Origin: Lutjanus erythropterus
Taxonomy: Eukaryota > Chordata > Actinopteri > Lutjaniformes > Lutjanidae
NCBI GenBank assembly: GCA_020091685.1
Contig: CM034594.1
Coordinates: 3,014,403-3,078,402 of the forward strand
Reading direction: 5' to 3'
Length of the DNA: 64,000 bases
A program made the position numbers and the translations under genes. Shown piece after piece: positions 13,136 to 28,400 of this stretch (positions are counted from its first letter, which is position 1; every line of letters begins with the position of its first letter). The notes beneath the pieces are model-generated. The model ran no database searches. It was not told where the DNA came from and saw only the letters and a list, made by a program, of their open reading frames with translations.

Positions 13136-13479
13136 TAATATAAAAACTATTAAAATGTTACCCTTGATATTTTACTTTACTTAATATCTTTACTTTACTT
13201 TACTTACTTTAATTGTACTCTTGACTCAGCTACACAGAATTACTATTTCAAACAACTAAATCATTTCATGTGAAATGTACTGTCAGAGTTAAATCTGAAT
13301 TTCATCATACGGTGAACTATTCTTCAAATCAATACTCACAAGATTTTTTTTTCAAGCTGAAGATACAAATTCTCAGTGAAAGTTCCATTCATCGCATTTA
13401 CATAAAGTAGAATACATTTAAACCACTGTAGGTAGCTAGGGAAGACCTAAATACTGCTGTTTTGAGATGTTAAGATTGG

Positions 13480-13480
<1 letters not shown>

Positions 13481-13525
<45 letters not shown>
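13481..13525. repeat. (GAT)n microsatellite
   Basis: Fifteen trinucleotide units, nearly perfect. A 14-G homopolymer lies about 75 bp further on (13,599-13,612). Confidence 0.95.
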
Positions 13526-13635
13526 AATGAGGGAGAACCAATATCATAAGAGTTTCTTATTTTATCAAAAACATGCAGTTTTTTGTTGTCGTTTTTTTGG
13601 GGGGGGGGGGGGCTGAAAGGAATATTTAGATGTGA

Positions 13636-13765
13636 TACAGGTTTTTCAAAGTGTTTGGAAAAATTGTGAAACGTGGCAATCAAGTCTTTATGCATACAGT
13701 TATAAATATGCACAAATACATGAGGCTGATGGGTTCAGTAGTATGTGAAAATAGCTGTGGAAAAA
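13636..13765 (+). repeat. Three-copy dispersed repeat C, copy 1
   Basis: The words GGTTTTTCAA, CATACAGTTATAAA, TGCACA, AGGCTGATGGGTTCAGTAGT and ATGTG..TAGCTG occur here in order. They recur at 49,948-50,042 and 51,020-51,182 inside farsb introns. This is a non-coding interspersed repeat of unknown class. Confidence 0.6.
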
Positions 13766-14069
13766 TAAGACTCAACATGTTCCAAGTAATGACCATTTAC
13801 TGCAAAACTTCTCGCAGAATGACCTGAGCAGTGACAGGCTGCACACTATTTTGCTCTGTGCTATCAGTTGATAATATTTCTCTATAATGCAATGTTTCAC
13901 AGTAAAATTGATTCCCATATCAGTTTGGTATTGGACCATTAAGCTGCCGGATTACTTTATAGTCACTTTATCATCACTGACTCTTCTCTGTAATGTAAAG
14001 AAGCTCAGCAAACACCCTGCTATCACGGACATGCAATAAATCTTCCTTCCGCTTTGCTATTGTGACCCA

Positions 14070-14268
14070 TCCCAGAATAAAGGTCGGACAAACAAGCTAC
14101 TCCTGCGCTGCCGTTCAGCCCCCTCCTATAACCCCGCCCCACTGCGCACACCTGTGGCTCACAGCCGCCGCACCTGTACGGAGCTGTGTCTCACCTGACC
14201 TTCCTTTACCGCTCCCGCTCACAGACACCACATCAACTGCTTCTACAATAACGTCTCATTCAGCTGAC
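14070..14268 (+). promoter_or_regulatory. sgpp2: sgpp2 promoter / 5' UTR
   Basis: A GC-rich 200-bp stretch directly precedes the sgpp2 start codon. It contains a GC box CCCCGCCCC at 14,132-14,140 and, just 5' of it, a TATA-like CCTATAA at 14,124-14,130. The reading frame is open through part of it, but the conserved N-terminus starts at 14,269. The transcription start is inferred to lie within this stretch. Confidence 0.5.
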
Positions 14269-17237
14269 ATGCTGGAGCTCCTGGCTTACCTGCACGACCC
14301 ACAGCTGGTGGCCCGGTTCCAAAGACGGTGCGGACTATTCCTCGTCGATGCCGCGCATCACAGGACCGCAGCCCCGGTCCACGCAGACAAACCACGTGGA
14401 CAGCTGAGGGGGAGATGGGAACACCAGGATAAGAATTCGAACTATAAGGAGAACGGACATACTGATGGTGTAAGTCGTTTACTTCAAAATAATTAAGCGC
14501 ATTGAACATTAAAAGCCAGTTTTACTTAACAGCAGTCCCAAAACATTCATTGTGGTGGCAAAACTAGACTAATTTAAATGAATACATGTTTTGCTATTAG
14601 AGCTCTGGTTTGTATTATATTCGAGCACTGCCTTTGGATTCTTGAAGCATAAAAGATGAACACACAATAGGTTTACGAGGCTGAATAACTTATTTAAACT
14701 AACTTTTAAATTTAGGCTGTTCAGAAATGTTTGGATAGTAAAGCAAACAAACAGTGACTGGCTTTTCTCGTTTGTCTGGGTGTCTCTTGTCAACCACCAG
14801 ATCTTCATCTGCACAAAGACAGCCTGTGTCTGATGTTTACATTCTCCCCTGTCTCTTTTTTTCTGTGGCAAACATGATGGCCAGTTTAGTCTTTAGGAGT
14901 ACAACTCTCAGTTTGACCATATATTGTCTTCTGTGGTTCTGTAAGAACTTTCTCAAGCCTGAAAAAGTATCCTGATGATGTCATGTTCATCAGGGTTCGC
15001 TTGTCTTGGGCTTGGACACAGGCACAGATTTATAACAAAGTCTGTGTTACGAACTGAAGGTGAGGGGTTTGGAAGAAGATGGCATTTAGGATGCATGGTG
15101 GATCTAGAGAAAGATGCCAACCAGTTGTACTGATGTTGATGCATTCTGGAGACAAAAAGTCTCTGCATCAATTTCTGACCACTTTTTTTTTCAGTTTGTC
15201 TGTTGTCCCATAACTTAATGAAAATGCATTACTACACTGTGCTTGGTATTTGTCCAGTGCCTTTTTTAAAGGGATAGTTTTGATGATTTCAAGTGGGGTT
15301 GTATGAGGGATTTATCAATAGTTAGTGTATTACCTACAGTAGATGGTCAACGACACAGTGGAGAAACAGAGAAAAGTACCAGTGTGGAAGCTACACATTG
15401 TACTGTTGTAGACAGGGACAGCAGAAAAATAGTATTTTAGCCACTTAAAAAATATACATCAGTTTAATTATATGGCTTATTTACAATATTTTCACCACCT
15501 TACCTTGCCATCAGACAGTATTTTCTGATCAGAAACCACCATTATGTCAGGCAAATATTGCTCTGTCTGCCACTCAATTAGACTCCTTTTGCAAAATCAG
15601 TAATTTTACCCTGCAGAACATGGGCAGTTGTTGATATTTGACTGTCTGTTAGTAAGGTAAAGCAGTGAAGATATTCTAAACATAGTGTACAGTTCAGATG
15701 GGCATTTTTTAAGTGGTTAAAATCTGTCATGCTGCTAACCCTGTCCACAGCAGTACATTACATAGTTAGTACATAGCAACTTGTGGCATGTCAAGCAATC
15801 TCCTGTAGGTAATACACTGACTTTGGATAATTATCTCATATAACCTCACTTCAAATCATCCGAACTCTACTTTTAATCAGTTGAATAAAATAAATCCAAT
15901 GGAGTTTTGACTTGCTGGCTGGTATAAATAATGAATGTAAAAAGAAGCTGCAAAAAAAGGTGTCCGGTACATACATTATGGTGTGACTCCAATGTTGCCT
16001 GGTAGCTCTAATCTGATCTGATACTGTTCCAGTAGTCACCTGATCCCATCATATTTTGTCTTTATTTGTATTTATTGCATGCAGGGCTGCAGCAGGCCTC
16101 AGTATGAGGTGAGGAACTGGCTGTTGCACTTCCTCTTCCTGCTCTCAGCAGGCCTGGGGCATGAAATCTTCTACATCACCTGCCTGCCCTGCATACACTG
16201 GAGCCTGGACCCATTCCTGTGCCGACGCCTGGTCAACATGTGGACTGTAAGTCACAGCTAGACAGAGAATGTGTCAGTCAGACCACCTCAGCAGACACAA
16301 GTCTTTAATCTGATGTCCGCCCGTTCCACAATGCCACCTCTCTTCTCTCTGCTCTTCATCTCCCTCTCTTCACCTTTCAACCTCCTTTCATCCCTCTCCC
16401 CCTCTCCACTGACCTGTCTCTGACACCACCATGTCCATATATCCCCAGGGCCAGGAGGCCACTGGGGCCAGCCTGACCAGGGCCCCCTGACATGGTGAGA
16501 GGCCACACATGAGGACACATCAGTGGGAAAAAGACTGCAAGGATCTCCCCTTTAGATGTTTATTCTGACAGAATCCAGCACATTGTGACCCTGAAAACGT
16601 GTCACATGTGATACCAAAAAGAGTGTATTTGACACTTCTACTGACACAGACAGCCATACCCCCTCACTCCTGCACTGTGTGTGTTTGACAGTGTGTTTTT
16701 GTGCCCTTTGTGTCCCTGCCCCAAGCGCTTGGTGAGTGCCCTGTGTCTGAACCCCTTGTTTGGCCCCCTAGGGGAAAGAGATACCATTCTTCTGGCATCC
16801 TGGCTGCACCATGCAGGCCCCTGTGTGAACTCCTCTCAAACACATACAAACACCAACACACACACACACATGCTTGCACTAAACACGCTCATTGCCCTCC
16901 CTCTAGTTAGACATTACCAGCTTTAGTCTGTGTCCTCCTCCCCCTGGTCCACTAGGAGAGTGTTTTATTGGCCTCATCAGTGCTCTGAGCTTTCTCTCTC
17001 TGGACTGACCATTTGGTCTGTCAGCCCTCGGGGCGCTTCACCCTGCACTTCTAACTTTTAACAGCACCCTGCCATTGTGCTGCCGGAGTTATCCAAGGTT
17101 CACAGAGGGCTGTGCACTCTCTCTCCTCTCTTTCACACATAAAAAACTGGCAACTCATGCCGACGATTGAAGTGCACCCATGCAAATTAAGACTTGTATG
17201 CATGAGGAAACAAATTACAGGCCCACGAATGACACAC

Positions 17238-17301
<64 letters not shown>

Positions 17302-19435
17302 ATACACACATGTACCTTTGTGTCCTTCACTACTATGTGTTGCCTTTACTTGCAGTGTGACTTTGGTTGACTTAGAAAACAATAACTGTCATTAACCATA
17401 TGGTCATGAATTACATTGCCGTGTTGTATGGTATTATTGTAGCATAGTGTTATGCAAATCATACACCTACTGTGCTGTTTGGAATACCAATAATCTCTGG
17501 TTTTACTTTAACATAATGACACAGAGGGCATACACTATGATGTGGATAACTGGAGAATGTTTAGAAAGAAACTGCATATAAAGTTTTCATTATAGTGATG
17601 AGAGATGATGATCTTTCATCATTCATTTGTAAAAAGAAATGACACAGGACTTTAGTAGAATATGCTAATCTTTTCTCATTAACTTATTGTAAATATGCAA
17701 GTTTTATTCATTCAAGTTAATAAAACTTATTCTCAGAACTTTTAAACATGAGTTCCTCTAACTCTTTAAAGTCTTTCAACTTGAAATGATGAGTTGAATG
17801 AATGCTCTGTACAGAGTTCAGTCAGCTCATTAAATTACATGTCTAAAGAAACAAAGTATATTAGCAGACTTCTCAGTGTGGATTGCTGGATATATAGAAC
17901 TCTCCTGAGACCATTCTTTTTTATTGTTTGAGGAAAACACATTTGATGAAAATTGCTTTGTGTCTCTAATAACCTTTTAAGATAAGTCATGGTTGCTTGT
18001 TTTCACAAGAATGAAAACCGCAAAGAAAGTTGTTGGTTCAATTTAATATCTTAAGCTTATTGATAATGTTTTCTCAAATACAACTGGATTAGTATCAAGG
18101 TTATTTGACTAGAAAAGTTTATCTGTTTTGACCCACCAAATTACCTCAACTTGTCTTTTTAAAGTCAGCCAACTTAAAATTTTAAGGCAGCCTGGCCACG
18201 TAAAAACAAATTGTTTATTTTTACAGTGTAATGACAAAAACTCACTTTATTCCAAGGAGACGAAACTTTTTCCCGTGATACGGCCTTTGCTTTTCCTGGA
18301 TCGGCCATCAGTGATGAAGGCTGGACATCAGAAAGCGTTCTGTGAATAAAAAGACTAATAAAAATAAAAATTTACAAAGATGATAATCAGAAAAATGATT
18401 AGCAAACATTTAGACAGAGATTAATAAAGTGCTGTACTAGTGAAAGGAGACTAAAGGCAGGCACATTACAAGTGATGACCTAATTTTGAACACCAGTTGG
18501 GCGTGACGATGATCAGTTTGTGTGACAGTCAGTAGATAAAATCATGCTGTGTGTGTGATATGTAAAGGTTCTAATCTTAACTCTTCAAATCTGGTCCCTG
18601 CCGGTCATAAGACCAAAATTTCCACAGAGTTTTTGAGTTGTTGTTCTAATTTACGGGAGCGTTCATGTGAGTTTTCCCAGTCGGGAACAAATTTGTCTGA
18701 TTATTACAGCAACACATGACTACACATTTAGTCTCATTGTTCATAACAAAAACATTTGCTATAATTAAATGATCTTTTTGTATTAATGGATAATGAATGC
18801 CCCCTCAGAAATACAAAAACTGAACAAATCTCTGGAAAAGCAATATTCTAAAATATAAAAGTGTATAAAGGAACACGAGAGGATTGTAAATCAATTAGCA
18901 GGCCTGTAAAGCCTGAGCACCACTTTAAAACTGGACTCTGAAGAAATTCTGCTGCATTAGTAGACTATCTCAGTAAATTGCAGGAATCATACTGTGGGGA
19001 TTTGGCATATTGGCTCATATCGGCTTGGAGCTCTTATTAAACCAAGAAAATACTTCTTGGTTTAAGAGAGTTGGTAGCAGCATGACTCTCAAAATACCCA
19101 TTTTACAAATCAACCTCTATTATGTGCTGTTGATGAGTTCTACAGCCAGTTAAACTTCTAATGGCTTTTCTGTTTAAAAACTCAAGGTTACTGTTTTGTG
19201 TACACAGATCATTGTTATATCACTGAGAATGTAACCCAACAGTATAATTTATTATTACCAGTAATTCTATTATATTGTATTATAACTTTAATTTCCAGTA
19301 CACTCGGCTCTGGCGCATAATTAAAATATGAACTTGTAACTAAATCTCCTATTTATTAAGTTGAAGCAAGCGTTTTATGAGTTTTCTTCTTACAAATGTT
19401 GACCTGTGCAATAGCTCCTCTTTTGTGTGTCTACA

Positions 19436-19469
<34 letters not shown>

Positions 19470-22400
19470 TTCACTGTGATCCACATGTTGACAGATCAAA
19501 GTCCAAAGCTGCACTGGCCTTCATCAGTATACTTATTCATGAGAAAACACACACTCTAGCACAACTGTATGTCTGTTTGTGTGTCTTGACCTGTCTTAAC
19601 TCTTCTCTTAATGTGACCAGACTGTCCCTGCCTGGGTCAGTCCTTTGATGTGACTCGTACAAAGACCAACGAGGCTCTGGCATTTTAGAGAAGCTAGTTG
19701 AATGTTTGTGATGATGGTGAGTGCGGGGGGTGGGGCGAGGGGCGAGGGTATCGCATCATGCAAGCACTAGAGCTGGTAGGCACATTCATTGTGTGAGGGC
19801 TGAGTGGGGAACGCATTGCATGTTGTGCGTGCAGTATGTTTTATGAATACACAGTCATGCTGAATGGATGGGGTCACACGTGTTAAATGGGTTTACCATT
19901 GTCTGGCCTCTGTTTATTGTCCACTTAATGGTACTAGGTCTTCTGTCTGGATGCATGTGTGTGAGTACGGTGTATGTATTTGCAAATAATGAAATAATAA
20001 ACGTTATGTTCAGACATGACCAGAGAAAGAGGAGAGAAATGGAAAAGAAAGAATTATCTAAGAACAAGACCTTATGTTGAAATGTTCATTTATGCTCATT
20101 TTTGTTACTCTCTGTCTCTGTCTTACAATGTCCAGTGGTGAAGTTTTGTTCTACTGTTGTTTAAGCACCTTAGTTGCAAGTTAGAGACCATGGAGCTAGA
20201 GACTGGAAGCCGTTCAGCTGGTCGTACACTGTTCAATTTTAGCTTGTTTCGGACCTGATTTTTGAAATTGCACCTGCTTTGGAGCTTTGAAACAAATTTT
20301 ATTTGTTCATTTTATTTTCTATTATTTATTTTACACATATAGTGACTTGACAGTCGGACGGCACAGTGTGACTCGTACAGTAGAATCTGAAATTAAAAAC
20401 TAACATTTCTAAGATTGTGCAGTTTTAGCTTACCTTGGCATGTACACTGAAGGCAGGGGGCGACTCCTAACCTTACTCTATCCAAAGTTCAAAAAGTATG
20501 CCTACCAGTACTTCTAAAGTTTACTAATTAACACACATGGTAGCTTGTTTCTTTAATCTGGCCACAAACCAAAATATTAAAATGCCAGTTGGTGGTTTTA
20601 TAGCAGTGTGACTTACTGTAACTATTTTTTGGCCAGGCATTACTGCAGCCTTGTGAGATTGCCAGGCTAACAATGGAGATGCTGCACAAAAGAACTGTGA
20701 TGATAGATAAACTGTTCTGCAAAGAGTAGTAAAAGAAATTGACCTGTCTAGCAATGCCACCATCAGATCATAGTTTTAAAACTGTCCAGTATGCTGGATT
20801 ATGAACAAATACCTGAAAAAGAAATGACATTCCCATCCGCCTCTGCTGTAGTTTTAATTAGCAAATGTTAACATGTTAATGGAATACACTAAGATGGTGA
20901 ACATGACATACCTGCTACACGTTAGAATGGTAGCATTGTCATTGTGAGCCTGCTAGCATGTTTACATTAGCATTTAGGTCAAAGCACTGCTTTGCCAAAC
21001 TCGCCTCAGAGCCATTAGCGTGGCTACCGGCTTGCTACATCTGGCGACATTTCTGTTTGTGCACGGATTAAACAAACAAGATCCAGTGTACTAATGAGCT
21101 TTGGATATGCTGTTAGGTGTATTTTTTTATCTTTGGACAGAGACTGGCTAGATATTTTTCCCTAACCCCAGTCTTTATGCTAAAACCTGGGCTGGCTCCA
21201 GCTCTATACTAAATGCAATTAAGATTTAAGAGTCCCAAAAATCTTTTCATTTAACTCTTGGCAAGAAAATGCCTGAGTGCATTTCCCAAAAAAACTATTA
21301 CCTTAATGTAAATCTTTATGCCACAGCATATGATGGCATTATAGACAACAGTGTTCTACTAACTTTGTGTCAACAGTTTGGGGAAGACCCTCTTTATATT
21401 TCAACCTGACAATGTTCACAGGCCAGGTACCTAGAGAAATGTGGAAGTGGGAGGACTGAGCCTTAACCTCAGCCTCATCCAACTCCTTTGGCATGAACTG
21501 GAACATGGCATACAGTCTTATCCCAGCTCTGCCTCCATTCTTCAGGAAAATTTTTGGAAGTTATAAGAGCCTATTAATTCTTATTAAGATAGGGCGATGT
21601 CTACTGAATTGCAATATGACAATGTCCACAGTGAAACATCACAATGCCCAAGTAGTAAATCAAAGCATGCTGTTATAAAAATAGCTCCTTTAAAGAACAG
21701 GGAAGTGCAAATTGGTTGTGTGCAAGGAGAGCAAGTGGCAGGCTGAGAGTTATTGCGCTACTAGCAGAGCAGATGAAAAGGTTTGCAAAAGGTGAGCACT
21801 AAGCTATCAGTCTAGCAGTTAATGTACAATATAGGTTACAGGGTGTGCGGCAGCTTCTTAAGACCAAGAATTGTTATTTCCCAGCTGCTGGAGAAGTGAA
21901 GGGGTTTAGCCCTGAAGTAAGCTGAGCAGAAAAGGCTAACAGTAAGTTACCTTTGAGCCTACAATGTTTGCTCCTGTGAGATCGTATCCCTTTCAGAACC
22001 TTTGTAATCCAGCCTTGAATGGTCTCTCTGTTTTGAAGACATGGTAAAATAAATCCATTATGATTTAACCCTGAATGTCTTCTGTGCAGTAGCAATCCTG
22101 TGATGCCGTCGGTTAAGTCTGTTGACCAATCAAAGGCTGTGCTCCTGATCTGATAAGCGTAATGTCTGTGATTTTGGAATCGGAGAGTGTAATGTTCTGG
22201 TGTCCACATATTTTTGGCCATTTTATCATCCTTCTGTGTGTCTCTGTGCATCTACAAGTTGCTGCACTAACAGCGGGTCAGTAGATGTACTTTTATATCT
22301 CATTTGCCATGGTAACAAGAATTTCCTGATTACAGTGTCAGTAGAAATGGTAATAACAACCTCTCTATTCTCTGCCTTAAACACACACATTAGTGTCCTG

Positions 22401-25400
22401 CTTGCTCTCAGTGCACTGCCTCCCTGCTCCTCGCTAAGACAGCCATTCATTAAATATACAAGGCAGAGCTTTAAATAAACCTGGAGCTGCAGCAGGCTGC
22501 CCCTCCAAGGGCCGCTGGGGATCTCATGAAAGAGAATAGGCAGCACATTGGGCAGGACACACACTCATACCTATACACCACACACACACACACACACCTT
22601 GCACTGAGTGTGTCATTGTGTCAAGAGCCCTCCGTCTGACCCCGCATGCTGAAGACGCTATGTCAGCAAAGCCTGCCTTCTTAAATTCTCAGTTTTTTAC
22701 AATAGATTTTGTTACCATACCACTGCAGCATCTGCACTTTATACTCCACTCTTTTTCTTCCTTTTTCTTTTTTTGTTGAGTGGGAATGTGATTAAATATT
22801 TATGTGAGAGTGTGGTTAGTTCTAGAGCCTAGCCTAATCAGGATTTTACTTCCTCTACTCATTATTTTATTATCATCTTCCTCCATCTCTAGTTTTTGCT
22901 TGTGTGGCCAGCACACTGCAGCATTCTTCTGAAGTCCTCACCAATATCTCATTATAAGGATGCTGCAGACGTCTTCTGTCAGGTATAGATCATATAGTGT
23001 ATCTATATTATATGAATCCAACAATACTTTTTAAATTTTCTGCATTCTTTAAAGTTCATTGTTGCAACAGAAAGATACAATAATCTAGGCCAGCTCTTTG
23101 ATGATTTATAAATATTGAAAAAAATCTCTGCACACCTGAATGTGTGACAGATGCATCAGAGGTGCATCAACTCAAAGACAATGAGTGAAACTTGCTCACT
23201 GTCTCATTTTCTGCTGGTGTATTTATGAAAGATAGACCTTTTGGTCTGACCAACCTTCAGCAGGTATTGCAGACCCAAAAAGTCCATTTAATAAATATAT
23301 CAGCAGAAAGTGAGACAGTGTGCATCATTTATAAATATGAAAAATAGTGTATCATTGTGAATTTATTTAAATACCCTGCTAACATTCTGTGTTTGAGTGT
23401 GCATTGTTTATTAGAAGATCATCATTTTATTAGTCGGCTAATTAGTCCATTCATTGGTTTTGTATGTTGTTAAGCACAGAGACACTTATTATTTTAAAAA
23501 GTTTTAACTCAGGCTGTTAAAGCTGAGGATATTTATGAGAGTCAAACTAAATGAAAAGGATATTAAATGGGACATTGTGTTTAGTAAAACAACAAGCTAC
23601 TTCTAGTCTAGGATTACAAAGGTGCTTTGTTTTTTCCTGAACTTTCCCAAAAGTGAAAACTAATAAAGTGGAGAAAACAAGCTGCATTGTTTTACTCATA
23701 TAAATTCCTGACTTTACAGATCAGACATAGGAAATGTAAACGTCCAGTCCATTTGGCACTTTTTTCAAATCTTGGCCTTTTAAAAAAGTGATTGAATAGG
23801 CCTGTTATAAAAGGGGTTTTATAATAGATACTGAACTTGATGGATGATTAAGAGGAAGTTTTCCTAGAAATGGCAGATCTGACATGTATTGTAATTTTTT
23901 TATTTTTTATATTGAATAATAATATAATAATGGCAAGTAATTTAATAATATGGACCTAACAAATTCCCTGACCAATAGGCATAAGCTTGGGGGGGGTGTC
24001 ACGCAATGCGACGTGTTGTATGTGTGCATGTGTGAGTGGCCCACAGGGCTGTCTGTCCATAGCTAATCTTGCATATTAATGCTCCCATCAGCATTATATT
24101 TTTTAGTGCATATTCATGACTGCATGCTCCGGGACCTCTTGTGGTTGTGGTGATTCACATTTTTAAAAAAAACTTTTTTTTTTATCTACATTTTATCTTT
24201 CATTTAGAATCACGTGTGACCAAAATTGCATACATTCATCTTGGTTACTTAGTTACTTAAATTAATAGTGTTCCATTTTTCTTTTCTTTTCAAAAAATCT
24301 ATTTTATTGACTGTTTAGGTCAAATTCATTGTGACATTTTGGGCTCGTGAACTCTAGTTCTAAGCCAGTACCTTGGCCAGGGGCTCAGTAAACATGTTTT
24401 AGATGGTGGGGGACAACCAGAGCACCCAGACAAAATCCACACAGGCATGGGAAAAACATAAACTCCACATAGAAAGGCTGGGAGAAGAAGAATGCTAACC
24501 ATTGTGCCACACACCACAAATTGCCGTAGATTTCTATATCTATTATATTGCTGTAAAGCCACCTGGTTGCTTGCAATGTTCTGCATTAATAACAAAATGT
24601 CCTACATAAATAACGTTTAAATTGACAAGTTTTACCCGGCCATCCAATTTGTTGTTTCCTTATTAAGTTTACACAGTTTAGTGAACCCAGGATGCTCAGT
24701 TACAATTCCATTATACTATTCTGTGCATCCTAAAGAAAACTGAGATACATTAAAAAACTTTGCAAATTTCTGCTTGTTGCATCTGGTGGTTGTAGTGGCA
24801 TTGCAGTAGGTGCTTCACCACCTGTTGCCTGGTAGAGATCTGCACTCTACTGAGTGCACTCATTTCCATGTTTGTTTGGTTTTTTTTAATATTTTTTGTT
24901 TTTCATGTTATTGGCAATTTTCTATCATACTTTTTGACATGCAGTACTTGCTTTCATCTGTAATTAGATTTTCTCGTACCGTGTTTGCTATTATGCACCA
25001 ATATACCACAGCAAATTCCTTGTATGTGATCTGATTTTGATAAAACACATATTCAGTCGGTTCCTGCTTCTAAGAGACACATGTCCCTTTCTTCTCTTTC
25101 CTCTCTCAGGTGGTGATGTACATCGGCCAGGTGATGAAAGATTTGCTGAAGCTGCCTCGCCCTCACTCACCCCCTGTAGTCAAGCTGGAGACGCGTGTTG
25201 ATGCCGAGTACGGACTGCCCTCCACCCACGCCATGGCGGCCACCTCTATCTCCTTCACACTTTTATTAAGCGCTCCCTCCAGGATACAGGTGAGCATCAC
25301 TGATAGCCCTGATTAAATTCAATAAAACAAAGCACTCATGGCAATCATGAGATGCAGTACTTACTCACCAGTATAATACCTCATAATAATTGTTACATGT

Positions 25401-28400
25401 GCATTAAAATGATTATGCTCTGTGAGAAGCTTTCAACTGCATCTGACAGTCTTCATCAGCAAATGGTGCTGGCTAAGGTCCAGGTCAGGTCACAGCATCG
25501 ACTGGAAAGCAGTCAAAGTCATCAAAGAGGAGTCAGTGGATGGTAAAAATGATCAAGGACACCAGTCACATCCAATGACAAAAAAACAATCCTGAACAAA
25601 GACAGGGCACTGAAGAAGACACTGAGATATGGCCAGAAAAGCTAATAAGTAGATCTTTGAGGTTAGATTATTGGCCATGCTAACATTGTGGCTTTATTAA
25701 TGGCACTGTCGGTCCTTTGCTCGATCCATCACTTTGGTCCAGACTGAAATATCTACTGGATGGCTCTCCATTAAATTTTGTACAGACATTTATTGAGCAC
25801 AGAGGATGAAGTCCATGAGGTCACTTCAACCTCATGTCTGTTCAATTCTTGTGAACGTTATATTTCAAGAATACCTTCACAGATGTTTTTATAGTGTGCA
25901 GTGGGAAGTGCAGCTTTAGTCTTGTTTTGCTCCACAAACTCTTGCAAAAGTTGGAAAAAAAAATTCCATGCTTCTATTTTGCATAGGTTGTTGTATTTTC
26001 TCTTGCATTTAAAATCTAAATATACTATCTCTCCTATCACCGTTGAGGCATCTCTGCTGTTAGGGATAACGGAGACAAAGTGCCATTATTGTTCCAATTT
26101 GCAAGTGTCTTCAGCATTACAAGTATTAATTAAATAAAGATGTAAAAACTACTTTTCTTTTTAAATTAACACTTGAAATGATAAAGGCACTTGATTGTAG
26201 CCTTGATCAGTAATTGTTATTACTGAAACTGTGATGGTCAATGGTTACTCTACTCATTACAGTGAAAAATTATATTACAGCCATTACTGACTGCAAATGA
26301 TGTACTTTGGTACCTCAGTAGAGCACGGAAGGCTAAGCGGGTGTTGAACTGTAATTGTGGCCCTAAGTATCTCATTAGCAGTGCTGTTACATCGCCTCTG
26401 AATTTTATGGATTCTCTTTAAGATTAGCGAGGCACCAGTTAAATTAGTTGATCCAAATGAGCAGCTTCACTCAAATCAAACCATTAAATGCATTACAATT
26501 TGAGGCACTGGGAGCCTGTGGATGGCAGCTATCTCACTGGTGGCTGAGTGGGATGAAGGGAGTGGCCCCGCTGTCCATCACCGAGTCCTGACTGAGCCGT
26601 TGGACAATGGGCAGGGAGGGGTGGGGCCAGCAGTCACCATCAGTCACCATCAGCCACACCCGTCGAGCTGTTTGGTCTTCTGATGGACTCGACTGAGTCA
26701 ATGACTGTCAGTCCATGTCTCCATCTCCCTCCTCCTCCTCCTCCTCCTCCTCCTCCTGACTCTTCCCCTCTTTATCTCTCCCACTCTACTGCCAAGTCAA
26801 TAAAACACTCAGTGGCTCAATCATAGGCTGTCTTAATCAAGCACTGTTTTAATGAGGAACTGCTAAATCCTTCAGTTAGCCGTTTACGGCCTTTGCAGCT
26901 GCCTGATTTGTGGCCAGGTCATTTGAACTCTTCGCTGTCAGTTTCTTGCAGTGGTGTCCTCAAGGTCAGAGAAATCATCTCAACAACCCTGGGACGCCCC
27001 CTGTACAGTAGAGCACTGAACTGTGGCCTGACATTCCTCCAGGATTCCCCTGAAAGAAAAGAACACGCATTGCTCTAGATGAGTAGAAGGCTGTTGCAGA
27101 AGTTCCTGAATGGCCACAAGGCCTCGGGGCAACTCACCCAGTTCCCGGAGCAGGTCAGAGGTCACAACAGTCAATCACAGAGTGACCCCCTCCTGTCCCC
27201 CAGCATCCTTTGTGGCCATTCAAAAAACCCCTCTCTTCATGAACTACCAGTGAATAGGCTTCCAGCTGCAAAGGACAGGAAAAGACACAGGAAAAAAGGC
27301 AGAGAGGAGAGGAGGGGGCACAGGAGGGGAGGGTGGAGGAGGTGAATGAATACACAAGGCCTCTCTTCTCACTGTTATTGAAATGGAGGGGGGAACAAAA
27401 CCTGCCGTCATAGGTACAGGAGGGCGGGAAGGGAGGATGGAGAGACAGTAGAGGAATAAAGGAGCAGTGACTTAATGACGGGCAGTTTGTCAACCTGGTA
27501 GAATGGATAAGTGGCACAGAGAGGAGTTACACGTCGCCATGAGGATGATAGACGAATGGATGATTTGATCACAAACTAACAGGAAAAAGAGGAGGAAGAA
27601 AAAAACTGCAACTAAATTCCAAATAACTTTGGGTGCTGTGTAAAATGTAAATAAAAACAGAATGCAGTGCTTTGCAAATTCTTTTTTGGCCTGTATTCAA
27701 TTGAATATTTATTAATTTATTCTTATACTCAATTTGATGCCTGCAACATTTTCCAAAAAAGTACTAACTGTTTAAGTTTTGAAAACAAAATTCTTTCCCA
27801 TTTTTCTCTGATATACTGCTTCAGGTGCTCAACAGTCAGGAGTCCAGAAGCACAATTTTCCACTTTGTGTCAGTCCATTTCAGGTGAGCTTGTCCTTGTA
27901 AATCTAAAAGTATTGCAAATCATTGCATTCTGGTTTTATTTACATTTTCCATAATGTCCCAACTTTTTTGGAATTAAGGTTGTAAAAAAAAAACACTACC
28001 AAATACCATCCATTCTTATGTTTTCACAGAGGAATGTTAGGAATGTTGGGAATGTTAGGTGCACGTGACACACAACATTCTACTTTCACAGATTTCATCT
28101 TTTATCACCCCAATCAGGGAGTGGTGTTTGTCATTGTGTTTTAGGTACAGTATGTACAGATCAGTCTGTGATGGTTAGTGATTTAAGTGTGTGTTTGTGT
28201 CTCAGTTCCAGTTTGAGGTGGGACTGCTGGTTGCGGTAACGTTGTCATCCTTGGTGTGTCTGAGCCGCCTCTACACTGGCATGCACTCGGTTTTGGTAAG
28301 ATAGTGCCTCCACACACACACACACACACACAATACAGCATAAAACATTCAAGCTCAACTCAGAATCCATAAATCATATCTGTGTATGTTTAAACTGTCT

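Larger units (their letters stand above)
16247..25109 (+). other. sgpp2 intron 2 contents
   Basis: This 8.9-kb intron runs between exons 2 and 3. Besides separately listed repeats it contains short CA runs near 16,857-16,871, 19,437-19,470 and 22,580-22,597, a GC-rich G-run stretch near 19,723-19,748, and AT-rich filler. No additional exon was supported: short open frames in this interval lack homology that I recognise. Confidence 0.5.

Noticed and set aside
27079..27517. Arg/Lys/Gly-rich and antisense 88-120-aa frames
   Set aside because: They derive from a purine-rich low-complexity tract in sgpp2 intron 3, without domain similarity or splice support.
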